A stretch of 64,000 nt of DNA from NCBI RefSeq assembly GCF_907164845.1, contig NZ_OU015430.1, positions 1,230,001-1,294,000 of the forward strand, given 5' to 3'. Below are positions 9,381 to 18,157 of the stretch, one piece after another. Under the pieces are notes generated by a model. It was not told the DNA's origin and made no database searches. It saw only the letters and a list, made by a program, of their open reading frames with translations. The DNA comes from Lysobacter luteus. Lineage in GTDB: Bacteria; Pseudomonadota; Gammaproteobacteria; Xanthomonadales; Xanthomonadaceae. Position numbers and translations under genes: made by a program. The number at the start of each line of letters is the position of its first letter. Within the stretch, counting starts at the first letter, position 1.

Positions 9381-10367
9381 TCAGCTCGTCCGTGCTTGCC
9401 GGACGTGCCCAAGCGTGTCCGCTCCGCCGAGCGAGGTGGCCAGCTGCGCGTGCGCTTTCCGCATGGCCGCGAGTTCGTCGTGGCCTTCGGTCACCTCGAA
9501 CGGCCGGCCGAGCATGGCCAGCGTCGCCAGCAATGCATCCGGCGTGCTGGCCCCCACGTGGAGCAGGGCGCTGCGGTCGCTCTCGGCGACCAGCACGCCG
9601 CACCACGCGGGCACTGCGTCCGCGAGCTCGTCGGCACGCCCCAGCAGCCGCACGGTCACGCGGTGCTCGAACGGCGACCAGGCGACCGCCCGCCGGATGT
9701 GCTCGATGAAATCCAGACCCTGGCGCGGCACGAACGTGGCGCCCGTATCGACCAGCGCCTCGATGCGGTCGGCGCGATACGTCCGCCAGTCGCTGCGGTC
9801 GGTGTCCCAGCCCAGCAGGTACCAGCGCCGCCCGTAGCTGATCAGGCGCGCGGGCTCCACGTGGCGGTCGCCCTCGCAGCCGTCGTGCCTGCGGTAACGG
9901 AACCGCACGCGGCGGGAATCGCGGCAGGCGGCAGCGATCGCGGCCAGCACGCCGGCATCGGCCAATGGCTGGGCAACGTCCAGCGACAGGGTGACGTCGT
10001 GCAGCGCGGTCGCGCGCCGACGCAGCCGCGCCGGCAGCCACTGGTCGAGCTTGGCGAGCAGCTCGCGCGCCGGGGTTTCGATGCCGGCGACGGTGGCGGT
10101 GGCCGCACGCAGCGCCACCGCGAGCGTGACCGCCTCGGTGTCGTCGAACATCAGCGGCGGCAGATTGGCACCGGCACCCAGTGCGTAGCCGCCGCCGCGG
10201 CCGGACGATGCCTGCACCGGGTAGCCGAGGGTGCGCAGGCGGTCGACGTCGCGGCGCAACGTACGCGCGTCCACCTCCAGGCGCTCGGCCAGCTCCGGGC
10301 CGGACCATTGGCGACGGGCCTGCAGCAGCGCGGCAAGGCGGAGCAGTCGGGCGGACGTGGAAATCAC
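9381..10367 (-). CDS. WYL-domain transcriptional regulator (YafY-like)
   Basis: 328-residue DNA-binding regulator. An N-terminal HTH_11 winged helix (about residues 5-60, with LRRDVDRLRTLGYPVQ as recognition region) is followed by a WYL ligand-sensing domain and a C-terminal WCX extension. The open frame runs further upstream, but the first plausible start is the GTG at 10367, where homology to the HTH begins (ISTSARLLRL). It is divergent from a glutathione S-transferase gene across 111 bases. This pairing recurs in proteobacteria, so the GST gene is its most likely target. The ligand is unknown. Confidence 0.88.
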   Translation of the reverse strand: MISTSARLLRLAALLQARRQWSGPELAERLEVDARTLRRDVDRLRTLGYPVQASSGRGGGYALGAGANLPPLMFDDTEAVTLAVALRAATATVAGIETPARELLAKLDQWLPARLRRRATALHDVTLSLDVAQPLADAGVLAAIAAACRDSRRVRFRYRRHDGCEGDRHVEPARLISYGRRWYLLGWDTDRSDWRTYRADRIEALVDTGATFVPRQGLDFIEHIRRAVAWSPFEHRVTVRLLGRADELADAVPAWCGVLVAESDRSALLHVGASTPDALLATLAMLGRPFEVTEGHDELAAMRKAHAQLATSLGGADTLGHVRQARTS

Positions 10368-10478
10368 GGAGTGGCCCGGTCGTGAAAACGCCGAGGTTAT
10401 CGAGGGCAGTAGATGACCGCAAAGGCCGGTAGCCTCCGTCCTGCGCAGTCCCCCTCCACCCACGCAAGGAGCATCCCC

Positions 10479-11105
10479 ATGTCCAGCAAGCCAACACTCA
10501 CGCTCTACCACCACCCGCATTCGCGCTCGGCCGGCGTGCGCGTGATGCTCGAGGAACTCGGGGTCGACCACCGGATCGAGCTGGTGGACCTGCAGGCCGG
10601 CGAACAGCGTCGCCCCGAGTTCCTCGCGCTCAACCCGCTCGGCAAGCTGCCCACGCTGGTTGACGGCGACACCGTGGTCACCGAGCAGGTCGCGGTCTAC
10701 CTGCACCTGGCCGACCGCTTCCCCGAGGCGGGCCTCGCGCCGCCGATCGGCGACCCGGCGCGCGGCACGTACCTGCGCTGGATGGTCTATTACGCGTCGT
10801 GCTTCGAGCCGGCCGTGGTCGACCGCTCGCAGAAGCACGAGCCGGCCGAACCGATGATGTCGCCGTACCGTGATTTCGACTCGATGCTGGCCGCGCTCGA
10901 AGCGCAGCTCGCCAAGGGCCCGTGGGTGCTGGGTGAGCGCTTCAGCGCCGCCGACGTGCTGTGGGGCACCGCGCTGCGCTGGACCACCCAGTTCGGGCTG
11001 GTCCCGAAGACGCCGCTGATCGAGGCGTACATCGCACGCACCACCGCGCGTCCGGCGTTCCAGCGCGCCGCGGAAAAGGATGCCGAACTGCTGGCGACGG
11101 CATAG
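10479..11105 (+). CDS. Glutathione S-transferase family protein
   Basis: Cytosolic glutathione S-transferase of 208 residues. The N-terminal thioredoxin-fold domain has the signature NPLGKLPTLVDGD with the cis-proline, and TEQVAVYLHL for the glutamyl contact. An all-helical C-terminal domain with the conserved FSAADVLWG follows. The ATG at 10479 has an aagga ribosome site 8 bases upstream. It is transcribed away from the WYL regulator, which probably controls it. The substrate class cannot be assigned. A REP element and the terminator of the convergent gene lie downstream. Confidence 0.92.
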   Translation: MSSKPTLTLYHHPHSRSAGVRVMLEELGVDHRIELVDLQAGEQRRPEFLALNPLGKLPTLVDGDTVVTEQVAVYLHLADRFPEAGLAPPIGDPARGTYLRWMVYYASCFEPAVVDRSQKHEPAEPMMSPYRDFDSMLAALEAQLAKGPWVLGERFSAADVLWGTALRWTTQFGLVPKTPLIEAYIARTTARPAFQRAAEKDAELLATA

Positions 11106-11149
11106 CCGGTCGCCGTCCCGCCGCCCGTCGCAACACACCCCGGCCCCCT

Positions 11150-11172
11150 GTAGGAGCGGCTTCAGCCGCGAT
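11150..11172 (+). repeat. REP-like palindrome, single copy
   Basis: Begins with the tetranucleotide GTAG, followed by the imperfect palindrome GAGCGGCTTCAGCCGCGA. It lies between two convergent genes. Identical or inverted copies occur at 51155-51230 and 54447-54519, and a variant pair at 16506-16643. A GTAG head on an intergenic palindrome is typical of REPs mobilised by RAYT (TnpA-REP) proteins; no RAYT gene is in this window. Confidence 0.8.
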
Positions 11173-11181
11173 CCGTTCCCC

Positions 11182-11221
11182 AAAACGAAAGCGCCCGCCG
11201 CAGTCCCCCAAGGCGGGCGCC
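11182..11221 (-). terminator. Rho-independent terminator of the ornithine cyclodeaminase gene
   Basis: On the minus strand GCGCCCGCC and GGCGGGCGC form a 9-bp GC stem, followed by TTTCGTTTT. It starts about 22 bases after the stop of the gene at 11244. Confidence 0.8.
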
Positions 11222-11243
11222 ACGCATCGCGATGTCGGCAGCG

Positions 11244-12293
11244 TTACGCCGCCTTCTGGCGCGCCTTCGTCCCCATCAGGTGGCCGAACAGGTCCTTCGG
11301 GTCGGCCATCACCGGCACTATGTCGGTCTTGCTGCCCAGCTTCAGCTCATGGGCCAGGTCACGCACCAGCCGCAGCGCCGAGTAGTCCTCGAGCGCGAAG
11401 CCGACCGAGTCGAACAGGGTCACTTCGTCGGCGGTGGTGCGGCCCTCGGCCTCGCCGGCGATCACGCGCCAGAACTCGGTCGCCTTGAAGTCCGCGCTCA
11501 TGTGCTGCAGCTCGCCCTCGATCCGGCTCTGCGGCTCGAACTCGACGTAAGTCTTCGTGTTGGCCGCCGTCAGAATGGCCGGGTCAAGCTCGGTCTTGCC
11601 CGGGCAGTCGCCGCCCACGGCATTGATGTGCATGCCCGGCTCGATCATGTCGGCGCTGAGGATGGTGGCGTTCTTCTTGTCTGCGGTGACGGTGGTGACG
11701 ATGTCGGCACCGCGCACGGCTTCGCGGGTGTCGGCGGCGCGCACCACGCGCAGCTTCGGCGCGGCCTCGGCGAGGTTGGCGGCCAGCTTGTCGGTGGCGG
11801 CCGGGTCGACGTCGTACAGGCGCACTTCCTCGATGCCCAGCATGTGGTGGAAGGCCAGCGCCTGGAACTCGCTCTGGGCGCCATTGCCGATCAGCGCCAT
11901 GACCTTGGCGCCCTTACGGGCCAGCTTCTTCGCGGCCATGATCGAGGTCGCCGCGGTGCGGATGGCGGTGGTCATGGTCAGCTCGCTGAGCACGGTCGGC
12001 ATGCCGGTTTCCACGTCGGCCAGCGCGCCGAACGCCATCACCGTCGACAGGCCGTGTCGGTAGTTGCTGGGGTGGCCGTTTACGAACTTGAAGCTGTACT
12101 CCCTGTCGTCGGCAACCGGCATCAGCTCGATCACGCCGACGTCGGAGTGGGCGGCGGTGCGCGCGGTCTTGTCGAAGTCGTTCCAGCGGGCGAAGTCGGC
12201 CTCGAGGTAGTCCACCAGGCGCGAGAACATCTGCGGCAGGCCGTGGGTGGCAACGATCCTGGCAACGTCGTGGGTGGTCAGCAGGGTGGTCAT
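11244..12293 (-). CDS. ocd: Ornithine cyclodeaminase
   Basis: Converts L-ornithine to L-proline and ammonia (EC 4.3.1.12) with bound NAD. The 349-residue length fits the family. The mu-crystallin/OCD fold is clear: a Rossmann segment AKVMALIGNGAQSEFQALAF, the substrate-side motif YSFKFVNGHPSNYRHG, and GDCPGKTELDP. The divergently transcribed Lrp/AsnC regulator 146 bases away is the likely controller, as is common for amino-acid catabolic genes. A good terminator follows. Lysine- or other amino-acid-specific relatives exist, but the GDCPGKTELD block favours ornithine. Confidence 0.9.
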   Translation of the reverse strand: MTTLLTTHDVARIVATHGLPQMFSRLVDYLEADFARWNDFDKTARTAAHSDVGVIELMPVADDREYSFKFVNGHPSNYRHGLSTVMAFGALADVETGMPTVLSELTMTTAIRTAATSIMAAKKLARKGAKVMALIGNGAQSEFQALAFHHMLGIEEVRLYDVDPAATDKLAANLAEAAPKLRVVRAADTREAVRGADIVTTVTADKKNATILSADMIEPGMHINAVGGDCPGKTELDPAILTAANTKTYVEFEPQSRIEGELQHMSADFKATEFWRVIAGEAEGRTTADEVTLFDSVGFALEDYSALRLVRDLAHELKLGSKTDIVPVMADPKDLFGHLMGTKARQKAA

Positions 12294-12439
12294 GTCGGGC
12301 TCCTTGTCGATGCATCGACGCCGTTCGGCGCCGGGATGCATCCATTGTCCGGGCCCCGGCGTCAACGCGAAACGGCAACTTTGCGGCGGATACGCCAAAA
12401 AGCTGGCAGAGTGGCAGCCTGCATTGACGGATTGAGCAG

Positions 12440-12859
12440 ATGGACGACCTCGACCACCGCCTGATCGCCGCGCTGCGCCACGATGCCCGCGCACCCGTCG
12501 CCAGCCTGGCGCAGTCCCTCGGCGTCTCGCGCGGGACCATCACCAACCGGATGGCGCGGCTTGAGCGCGACGGGGTGATCACCGGCTACACCGTGCGCCT
12601 GCGCCCCGATGCCGCGCCCGACGAGATCCGCGCGTGGACCAGCCTCGCGGTCAAGGGCAACCAGCATTCGGTGATCCGTGCGCTGCTGGGCGAGCCCGGC
12701 GTGGCCGAGCTGCACGACACCAACGGTCGATGGGACCTGGTCGCCGAACTGCGCGTGGCCGACCTGGCCGAGCTGTCCAAGGTGCTGGAGCGCATCCGCG
12801 GCATCCCCGGCATCAGCGGCAGCGAGACCAGCGTCCACCTGCAGACGTTCCGGGGCTAG
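12440..12859 (+). CDS. Lrp/AsnC family regulator
   Basis: Transcription regulator of 139 residues, typical for the family. An N-terminal helix-turn-helix (DDLDHRLIAALRHDARA to SRGTITNRMARLERDGVI, residues 2-48) is followed by a RAM ligand-binding beta-alpha domain. It is divergent from ornithine cyclodeaminase. By analogy with Lrp/AsnC pairs it should sense ornithine, arginine or another amino acid and control that neighbour. No clear operator dyad could be picked out by eye in 12294-12439. Confidence 0.92.
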   Translation: MDDLDHRLIAALRHDARAPVASLAQSLGVSRGTITNRMARLERDGVITGYTVRLRPDAAPDEIRAWTSLAVKGNQHSVIRALLGEPGVAELHDTNGRWDLVAELRVADLAELSKVLERIRGIPGISGSETSVHLQTFRG

Positions 12860-12882
12860 GCAGTGCGCCCGACGGAGCGCGC

Positions 12883-13425
12883 CTAGTCGTCCAGCTTTTC
12901 CACCGCCGCCAGCATCTCCCGCACATGGCGGCTGGGGTTCATGTCGGTGTAGGCCGCGACGATCGTGCCGTCGGGCGCGATCGCATAGGACGTGCGGCTG
13001 GCCCATTCGGGCTTGCTGTCGAGCACGGCTTCGTACTCGCCGGCGATCCGCGCGCCCGGGTCGGCCGCGACCGGGAACTTGCCGGCACACGTGCTGGTGT
13101 CGTTGGAGAACGCCGCCAGCTGGTCGACGTTGCCTGCTGTCACCCCGATCACGCTGGCCCCGTGCGCCGCGAAGTCCTCGATCGCCCGCGAGAACAGCGA
13201 CGCCTCCAGGTTGCAGCCGGGCGTGTTGGCCGCGGGGAAGAAGTAAACGACCACCGGGCCTTGCTCCAGCGCCTCGGCGAGTTCGAACGTGAACCCTTCT
13301 CCCGCCAGATAGGCGTCGGCGGTGAACTCCGGGGCGGCGTCGCCGGCCTTGAGTTCGGCCTGGGCGGGGAAGGCGAGGGCGACGGCGCAGGCGGCGCCGA
13401 GCAGCGCGGGCATCAGGGTCTTCAT
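12883..13425 (-). CDS. Exported peroxiredoxin (AhpC/TSA, BCP-like)
   Basis: Thiol peroxidase of 180 residues with a cleavable signal peptide (cleavage near AQA-EL, residue 23), so it acts in the periplasm. The peroxidatic cysteine is Cys71 in FPAANTPGCN, matching the PxxxTPGC form of BCP-like peroxiredoxins. A further Cys in SNDTSTCAGK may serve as resolving residue. The start at 13425 is set by a ggag ribosome site and by the signal peptide; the longer opening upstream is not peptide-like. It is divergent from the YidB-like gene. Most BCP proteins are cytoplasmic, so the export signal is noteworthy. Confidence 0.88.
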   Translation of the reverse strand: MKTLMPALLGAACAVALAFPAQAELKAGDAAPEFTADAYLAGEGFTFELAEALEQGPVVVYFFPAANTPGCNLEASLFSRAIEDFAAHGASVIGVTAGNVDQLAAFSNDTSTCAGKFPVAADPGARIAGEYEAVLDSKPEWASRTSYAIAPDGTIVAAYTDMNPSRHVREMLAAVEKLDD

Positions 13426-13591
13426 GGGATCGCTCCGGCAGGTGGATGGCAGGGGGCAGCGGCAGGCGCCTGCGGTGCAGGGCCGGCCTGCCATCGTACG
13501 CCCGCAAACGCGTACCGCCGGTCGCCTGCACACGCGGGCGGCCGGGGCGGTGCGCTAAGGTCCGGACTCCCTCAACGGCACGGACACCACC

Positions 13592-14167
13592 ATGCAGATC
13601 AACGACATCATTGCCCAGACCGGCGGCCTGTCCTCGATGGCACGCGAACTGGGGATCAGCGAGCAGCAGGCCGCAACCGGAGCGTCCGCGCTGCTGCCGG
13701 CCATCATGGGGGGATTTCGCAAGCAGGCGCAGGGCGGCAGTGGCGGCGCGGGACTGGCCGGCCTGCTCGGCCAGCTCGGTGGAGGCAGCCTGCTCGAGGA
13801 GGTGCTCTCGCCGCAGCCGACCCCGGTGGGGCATGGCAACAACGTCCTGGGCGAGATCTTCGGCTCCAAGGACGTCAGCCGCGCCGTCGCGCAGGATGCC
13901 TCGGCCCGCACCGGCCTGGATTCCTCGTTGCTCAAGAAGATGCTGCCGATGCTGGCCATGCTCGCCGCGGGCTACATGGCCCGCCAGAACGCGGGCGCCG
14001 CCGGGGCGCAGCAGGGCGGTGGCCTGGGTGGGTTGCTCGGCGGGCTGATGGGCGGCAGCGGAGGCGCGGCGGGGACCGCCGGCGGCCTCGGCGCGCTCGC
14101 CGGCCTGCTGGACGCCGATGGCGACGGCAACCCGCTGGACGACATCCTCGGGCGGCTTGGCCGCTGA
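13592..14167 (+). CDS. YidB-like DUF937 protein
   Basis: 191 residues; function unknown. The N-terminal half (to about residue 110) matches YidB/DUF937, with ISEQQAATGASALLPAIMGG and the LLKKMLPMLAMLAAG helix. A glycine-rich linker (QQGGGLGGLLGGLMGGSGG) follows. The C-terminus carries DADGDGNPLDDILGR, a dockerin-like DxDxDG loop expected to bind calcium. A -10-like TAAGGT lies about 35 bases upstream of the start. It stands alone, with a long GC-rich gap before the M13 peptidase gene. Confidence 0.85.
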   Translation: MQINDIIAQTGGLSSMARELGISEQQAATGASALLPAIMGGFRKQAQGGSGGAGLAGLLGQLGGGSLLEEVLSPQPTPVGHGNNVLGEIFGSKDVSRAVAQDASARTGLDSSLLKKMLPMLAMLAAGYMARQNAGAAGAQQGGGLGGLLGGLMGGSGGAAGTAGGLGALAGLLDADGDGNPLDDILGRLGR

Positions 14168-14324
14168 GCGCGGCATGGGCCGCAAAGCGCGGCCGGACAA
14201 CGCCGGACAGCTGAACCGTCCGGCGATGCCTGCCCAAAGGCCAACTTAGGACACTGCGCCCCGGACCCGAAGCAGGGTAAAACGGACGGTCGAACCACCA
14301 ACACCGTTCCCCGGGGGATCCACC

Positions 14325-16445
14325 TTGAACAAGACCCTGCTCAGCCTGGCGACCGTCGTCGCCCTTGGCCTGGCGTCCGCGCCGGCCGCCGCCCACGACA
14401 CCTGCGTCGACGATGCCTGCCACACGATCGCGCTGTTCGACGGCGCCCACGACGCCGGTGGCGGCAGCACCGACGCCATCCCGGCCAACCGTTTCGGCAC
14501 CTGGGGCATCGACACCGCCGGCATGGACACCAGCGTCGACCCCGGCGCGGACTTCTTCGACTACGTGAGCGGTACCTGGGCGAGCACGACGGAGATCCCG
14601 TCGGACCGCTCCAGCTACGGCTCGTTCCTGGTCCTGCGCGACCTGTCCGAGGCCCGCGTGCGCAAGCTGCTGGAAGGCTACGCGCTGGGTGACCCGGCCA
14701 CCGGCGGCGACGCTGCCAAGATCGCCGCGCTGTACCACGGCTTCATGGACGAGGGGACGATCGAGAAGCTCGGCGCCGCGCCGCTGCAGCCGCACCTGGA
14801 CGCGATCCGCGCCGCCGCCGACAAGGATGCGATCGCCGCGCTGATGGGCCGTCGCAACGAGAGCTTCGGCGGCACGTTCTTCGGCGCCTACGTGTCCGAT
14901 GACCAGAAGAACCCTGACACCTACGCGCTCTACCTGAGCCAGTCCGGCCTGGGCCTGGGCGACCGCCAGATGTACCTGGACGAAAAGTTCGCCCCGCAGC
15001 GCGAACGTTACGTGCAGTACGTCGCGCAGATGCTCGAACTGGCCGGCTGGGACGCGCCGCAGGCCAACGCCGAGCGGATCATGGCGATGGAGACGAAGAT
15101 CGCCAACGCGCACTGGACCCGTGCCGAAAGCCGCGACCGCGACAAGACCTACAACCCGGTCGAACTCGCCCACATCGAGCACACCGCGCCGGGCTTCCCG
15201 TGGGCGACGTTCTTCAAGGCCGCCGGGGTCGACTACGCCGAGCGCGCGGTGATCCGCCAGGGCAGCGCCTTCCCGCAGATCGCCCAGGTGTTCGCCGAGA
15301 CCGACCTGGACACCCTCAAGGCGTGGCAGGCGTTCCACACCACCGACAACGCCTCGCCGTACCTGTCGAAGGCGTTCGTCGATGCCGAGTTCGACTTCCG
15401 CAGCAAGCTCCTGTCCGGCACGCCGGAGCAGCGCCCGCGCTGGAAGCGCGCCGTGGGCTATGCCGAGTCCGCGATGGGCGAGGCGATCGGCCGTGACTAC
15501 GTCCAGCTGTACTTCCCCGCTGACGCGAAAGCGAAGATGGACGACCTGGTCGCCAACGTGAAGGCAGCGATGGGCGCGCGGCTGGAGCAGCTGGAGTGGA
15601 TGAGCCCGGCCACCAAGGCCGAGGCGGCGAAGAAGCTGGCCAACTTCGGCCTGAAGATCGGCCACCCGGACACCTGGCGCGACTACACCGCGCTGCAGAT
15701 CGCCAACGGCGACGTGTTCGGCAACATCCAGCGCGCCTCCGCGTTCGAGTGGGACTACGACCGCGTCCGCATCGGCAAGCCGGTGGACGAGGCCGAGTGG
15801 GGCATGACCCCGCAGACCGTCAACGCGTACTACAGCTCGGTCAAGAACGAGATCGTGTTCCCGGCCGCGATCCTGCAGCCGCCGTTCTTCGACCCCGACG
15901 CCGACCCGGCGGTGAACTACGGCGCCATCGGCGGCGTGATCGGCCACGAGATCATCCACGGCTTCGACGACCAGGGCCGCAAGTCCGACGGCAGCGGCCT
16001 GCTGCGCGACTGGTGGACCGCGGAGGACGCCACCCAGTTCGAGGCCGAGGCGGCCAAGCTGGGCGCCCAGTACGAGGCCTACGAGTTCCCGCAGCTGCCC
16101 GACATGCACATCAACGGCAAGGTCGCGATGGGCGAGAACATCGGCGACCTGGGCGGCCTGACCATCGCGCTGGAGGCCTACCGCCGCTCGCTCGACGGCA
16201 AGCCGGCGCCGGTGATCGACGGCTTCAGCGGCGAGCAGCGCCTGTTCATGGGCTGGGCGCAGGTCTGGCGCACCCTGTGGCGCGACGACGCCCTGCGCCA
16301 GCAGCTGGTCAACGGCACGCACTCGCCTGGCCACATCCGCGCCTTCGCCCCCCTGCGCAACATCGACGCGTGGTACGAAGCCTTCAACGTCACCGAGGCG
16401 GACCCCCTGTACATCGCCCCGGAAGACCGCGTCCGCATCTGGTAA
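14325..16445 (+). CDS. M13-family zinc metallopeptidase (PepO/neprilysin-like)
   Basis: Secreted or periplasmic endopeptidase of 706 residues. A signal peptide ends near APAAAH. The long N-terminal M13 domain is followed by the catalytic domain, with zinc ligands in GHEIIHGFDDQG (His541, Glu542, His545) and the third ligand in MGENIGDLGG (about Glu604). The C-terminal EDRVRIW is typical: M13 enzymes end in a V-R-x-W type sequence. The start is a TTG preceded by gggga; no ATG or GTG gives a full signal peptide. A strong terminator follows at 16461. Confidence 0.95.
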   Translation: MNKTLLSLATVVALGLASAPAAAHDTCVDDACHTIALFDGAHDAGGGSTDAIPANRFGTWGIDTAGMDTSVDPGADFFDYVSGTWASTTEIPSDRSSYGSFLVLRDLSEARVRKLLEGYALGDPATGGDAAKIAALYHGFMDEGTIEKLGAAPLQPHLDAIRAAADKDAIAALMGRRNESFGGTFFGAYVSDDQKNPDTYALYLSQSGLGLGDRQMYLDEKFAPQRERYVQYVAQMLELAGWDAPQANAERIMAMETKIANAHWTRAESRDRDKTYNPVELAHIEHTAPGFPWATFFKAAGVDYAERAVIRQGSAFPQIAQVFAETDLDTLKAWQAFHTTDNASPYLSKAFVDAEFDFRSKLLSGTPEQRPRWKRAVGYAESAMGEAIGRDYVQLYFPADAKAKMDDLVANVKAAMGARLEQLEWMSPATKAEAAKKLANFGLKIGHPDTWRDYTALQIANGDVFGNIQRASAFEWDYDRVRIGKPVDEAEWGMTPQTVNAYYSSVKNEIVFPAAILQPPFFDPDADPAVNYGAIGGVIGHEIIHGFDDQGRKSDGSGLLRDWWTAEDATQFEAEAAKLGAQYEAYEFPQLPDMHINGKVAMGENIGDLGGLTIALEAYRRSLDGKPAPVIDGFSGEQRLFMGWAQVWRTLWRDDALRQQLVNGTHSPGHIRAFAPLRNIDAWYEAFNVTEADPLYIAPEDRVRIW

Positions 16446-16460
16446 CCCGCAACGCCCCCC

Positions 16461-16492
16461 AAAAGCCCCCGGCACCCCCGGGGGCTTTTTTT
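16461..16492 (+). terminator. Rho-independent terminator after the M13 peptidase gene
   Basis: AAAAGCCCCCGG and CCGGGGGCTTTTTTT form a 12-bp stem around a five-base loop and end in seven T. It begins 16 bases after the stop codon. Confidence 0.95.
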
Positions 16493-16505
16493 ACCGCCCG
16501 CCCCC

Positions 16506-16643
16506 GTAGGAGCGACGTAAGTCGCGACCCACTGACAAAAAAAGCGCCACGCTCAACGCACACCACCGATCACGCGAAACCGAGAACCCGTAACCCCGTA
16601 ACCCAACCCATCGCGACTCACGTCGCTCCTACATCGCTCCTAC
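16506..16643. repeat. Variant REP pair in inverted orientation
   Basis: Left arm at 16506-16529 reads GTAGGAGCGACG then TAAGTCGCGACC. The right arm at 16611-16632 is the inverted form ending GTCGCTCCTAC, followed at once by a partial extra copy ATCGCTCCTAC (16633-16643). The core differs from the other REPs of the window (GCGAC instead of GCGGC), so it is a second REP subfamily. Together with the terminator and the flanking sequence it explains the 325-base gap between the M13 gene and the next gene; no gene is seen in that gap. Confidence 0.75.
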
Positions 16644-16770
16644 ACCGCTGCCCCAACGCCCGGTGGGAACGATGCCCTTCGCAGATCCCCGGTTCACCAC
16701 ACACCAACCCCCACGACGCCACCATCCAGACGTACCGCGCCACCACAGCGCACCTACCTGGAGGCCCCCG

Positions 16771-16998
16771 ATGACCCCGTCCGTCCCCCCGGTCCACGAC
16801 CCCCGCGACGTCCCCGGCCAGGCACCGCATCCCGCCCGTGACCCGATCCCCGACCAGCCGACCGATCCCATCCCCAGCCGCCCGGTCGATCCGATGCCTG
16901 ACCGCCCCGTGGACCCCATCCCGGACCGCCCGGTCGACCCGACTGCTCCGCCGCCCCTGCGCGAACCCGAGGGTCCACCGCCGCACCCCGAACACTGA
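16771..16998 (+). CDS. Small proline-rich repeat protein
   Basis: 75 residues from the ATG at 16771, which has a ggagg ribosome site 7 bases upstream. The middle is a run of an eight-residue repeat of the form D-P-x-P-x-x-P-x (DPIPDQPT, DPIPSRPV, DPMPDRPV, DPIPDRPV). Proline, aspartate and arginine dominate and no fold is expected. There is no signal peptide or membrane segment. Function unknown. The antisense strand also reads open across the repeat because of its composition, so protein expression rests on the ribosome site alone. Confidence 0.6.
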   Translation: MTPSVPPVHDPRDVPGQAPHPARDPIPDQPTDPIPSRPVDPMPDRPVDPIPDRPVDPTAPPPLREPEGPPPHPEH

Positions 16999-17056
16999 TT
17001 CCGGCGCGTGCCAGAATCGGGCGCACGCCTGGTTGCGACGATTCACAGGGACGCCG

Positions 17057-17941
17057 ATGAAACGCATCACCCGCATTGCCTGCGCTGTGCTGGCCGCCGT
17101 CGTGGTGGCCGGCTGCACGTACCGGATCAACGAATCCAACATCGTGATCGCGCGGAGCGCGCCGCCGGTCGACCTGTCGGTGCTGCATGCGGAGTTCCCC
17201 GGCTACCGCATCGAACCGGCCGCCATCACCACGCCGGATGGAAACCGCCTGCAATCCCTGCGGTTCGTCCGCGAGGACGCGGTGGCCACCGTGCTGTACT
17301 TCGGGGGCAACGGTTACACCGTCGCGCGGTTCGCTCCGCGTACGCTCGCGGTGTACCGCGACCTTCCGGTCAACGTCGTGCTGGTCGACCACCGCGGCTA
17401 CGGCGGCAGCAGTGGCACGCCGACCGTCGAAACGCTGATGGCCGATGCCGGCCTGGTGCACGCGCAGGTGCGCGCCGACCCCGCGTTTGCCGGGATGCCA
17501 TTGCTGCTGCACGGCCATTCGCTCGGCAGCTTCATGGCCGGGCACGTCGCCGCCGAACGACCGGTCGACGGCGTCATCCTCGAAAGCTCGGTAACCACCA
17601 CCGAGGACTGGACCGCCCACCTGCGCTCCCAGCAGCGCTGGTGGGTGCGCGCGCTGGTGTGGCGCGTGCTGCCCGACGAAGGCCTGGCCCGCATGGGTAA
17701 CAGCCGCGCCGTCGCCGCGCTGGACGAACCGGCGCTGTTCGTCGTCGGCGCCGATGACGACATCACCCCCGCACGCTTCACCCGCGAGCTGTTCGACATC
17801 GCCCCGCTGGCCGAAGACCGCAAGCGGCTGCTGGTCGTGCCCGGCCGCGGGCACCAGGACGCCACCGACACCGACGCCTTCCGCGAGGCAATGGCGGCGT
17901 TTGTGGAGCATGTGGTGGGGGCGGCGCCGCCGACGGGTTGA
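17057..17941 (+). CDS. Alpha/beta-hydrolase lipoprotein
   Basis: 294-residue exported hydrolase. The signal peptide ends in the lipobox VAGC (Cys near residue 20). The serine hydrolase fold has the nucleophile elbow GHSLGS, an oxyanion strand YFGGNGYTV, the acid within VVGADDDITP and the histidine in GRGHQD. This is the BAAT/prolyl-oligopeptidase-like subgroup that resembles E. coli YfhR/FrsA-type hydrolases. The substrate is unknown. Gene order gives no help: its neighbours are small unrelated secreted proteins. Confidence 0.85.
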   Translation: MKRITRIACAVLAAVVVAGCTYRINESNIVIARSAPPVDLSVLHAEFPGYRIEPAAITTPDGNRLQSLRFVREDAVATVLYFGGNGYTVARFAPRTLAVYRDLPVNVVLVDHRGYGGSSGTPTVETLMADAGLVHAQVRADPAFAGMPLLLHGHSLGSFMAGHVAAERPVDGVILESSVTTTEDWTAHLRSQQRWWVRALVWRVLPDEGLARMGNSRAVAALDEPALFVVGADDDITPARFTRELFDIAPLAEDRKRLLVVPGRGHQDATDTDAFREAMAAFVEHVVGAAPPTG

Positions 17942-18157
17942 CGTGCTTCCACGTGCGGATCTGTTCGGACGGCTGGTCAACATCCATGAAGCAGGACGGC
18001 GGTAATCCGTGATGCGCGTCGCGTCCCAACGGGGCCGTAACACTGTGTCCACCCACCGGTAATAGAACGCACCGGACGCTCGGCCGCGCAGGGGGATCGC
18101 AAGGTGCTGTCCGCGTCGGCCATTCGTCGCCGGGCGGCCCAACCAAGGAGACGGTCG

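Noticed and set aside
6924-10385. A 1153-codon open frame on the plus strand
   Set aside because: It runs antisense across dipZ and the WYL regulator gene and out of frame through the EamA gene. Its product is Arg/Gly/Ala/His-rich without any domain. Long antisense frames are expected at this GC content.
13932-16475. An 847-codon open frame on the minus strand
   Set aside because: It is the complement of the M13 peptidase gene, which has a signal peptide, HExxH and a terminator. The antisense product is His/Val/Arg-biased shadow.
16629-16919. A Gly/Ser-rich minus-strand frame over the proline repeats
   Set aside because: It arises from the complement of the repeats (DPIPDRPV reads as glycine/serine-rich). 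It has no ribosome site and no signal.
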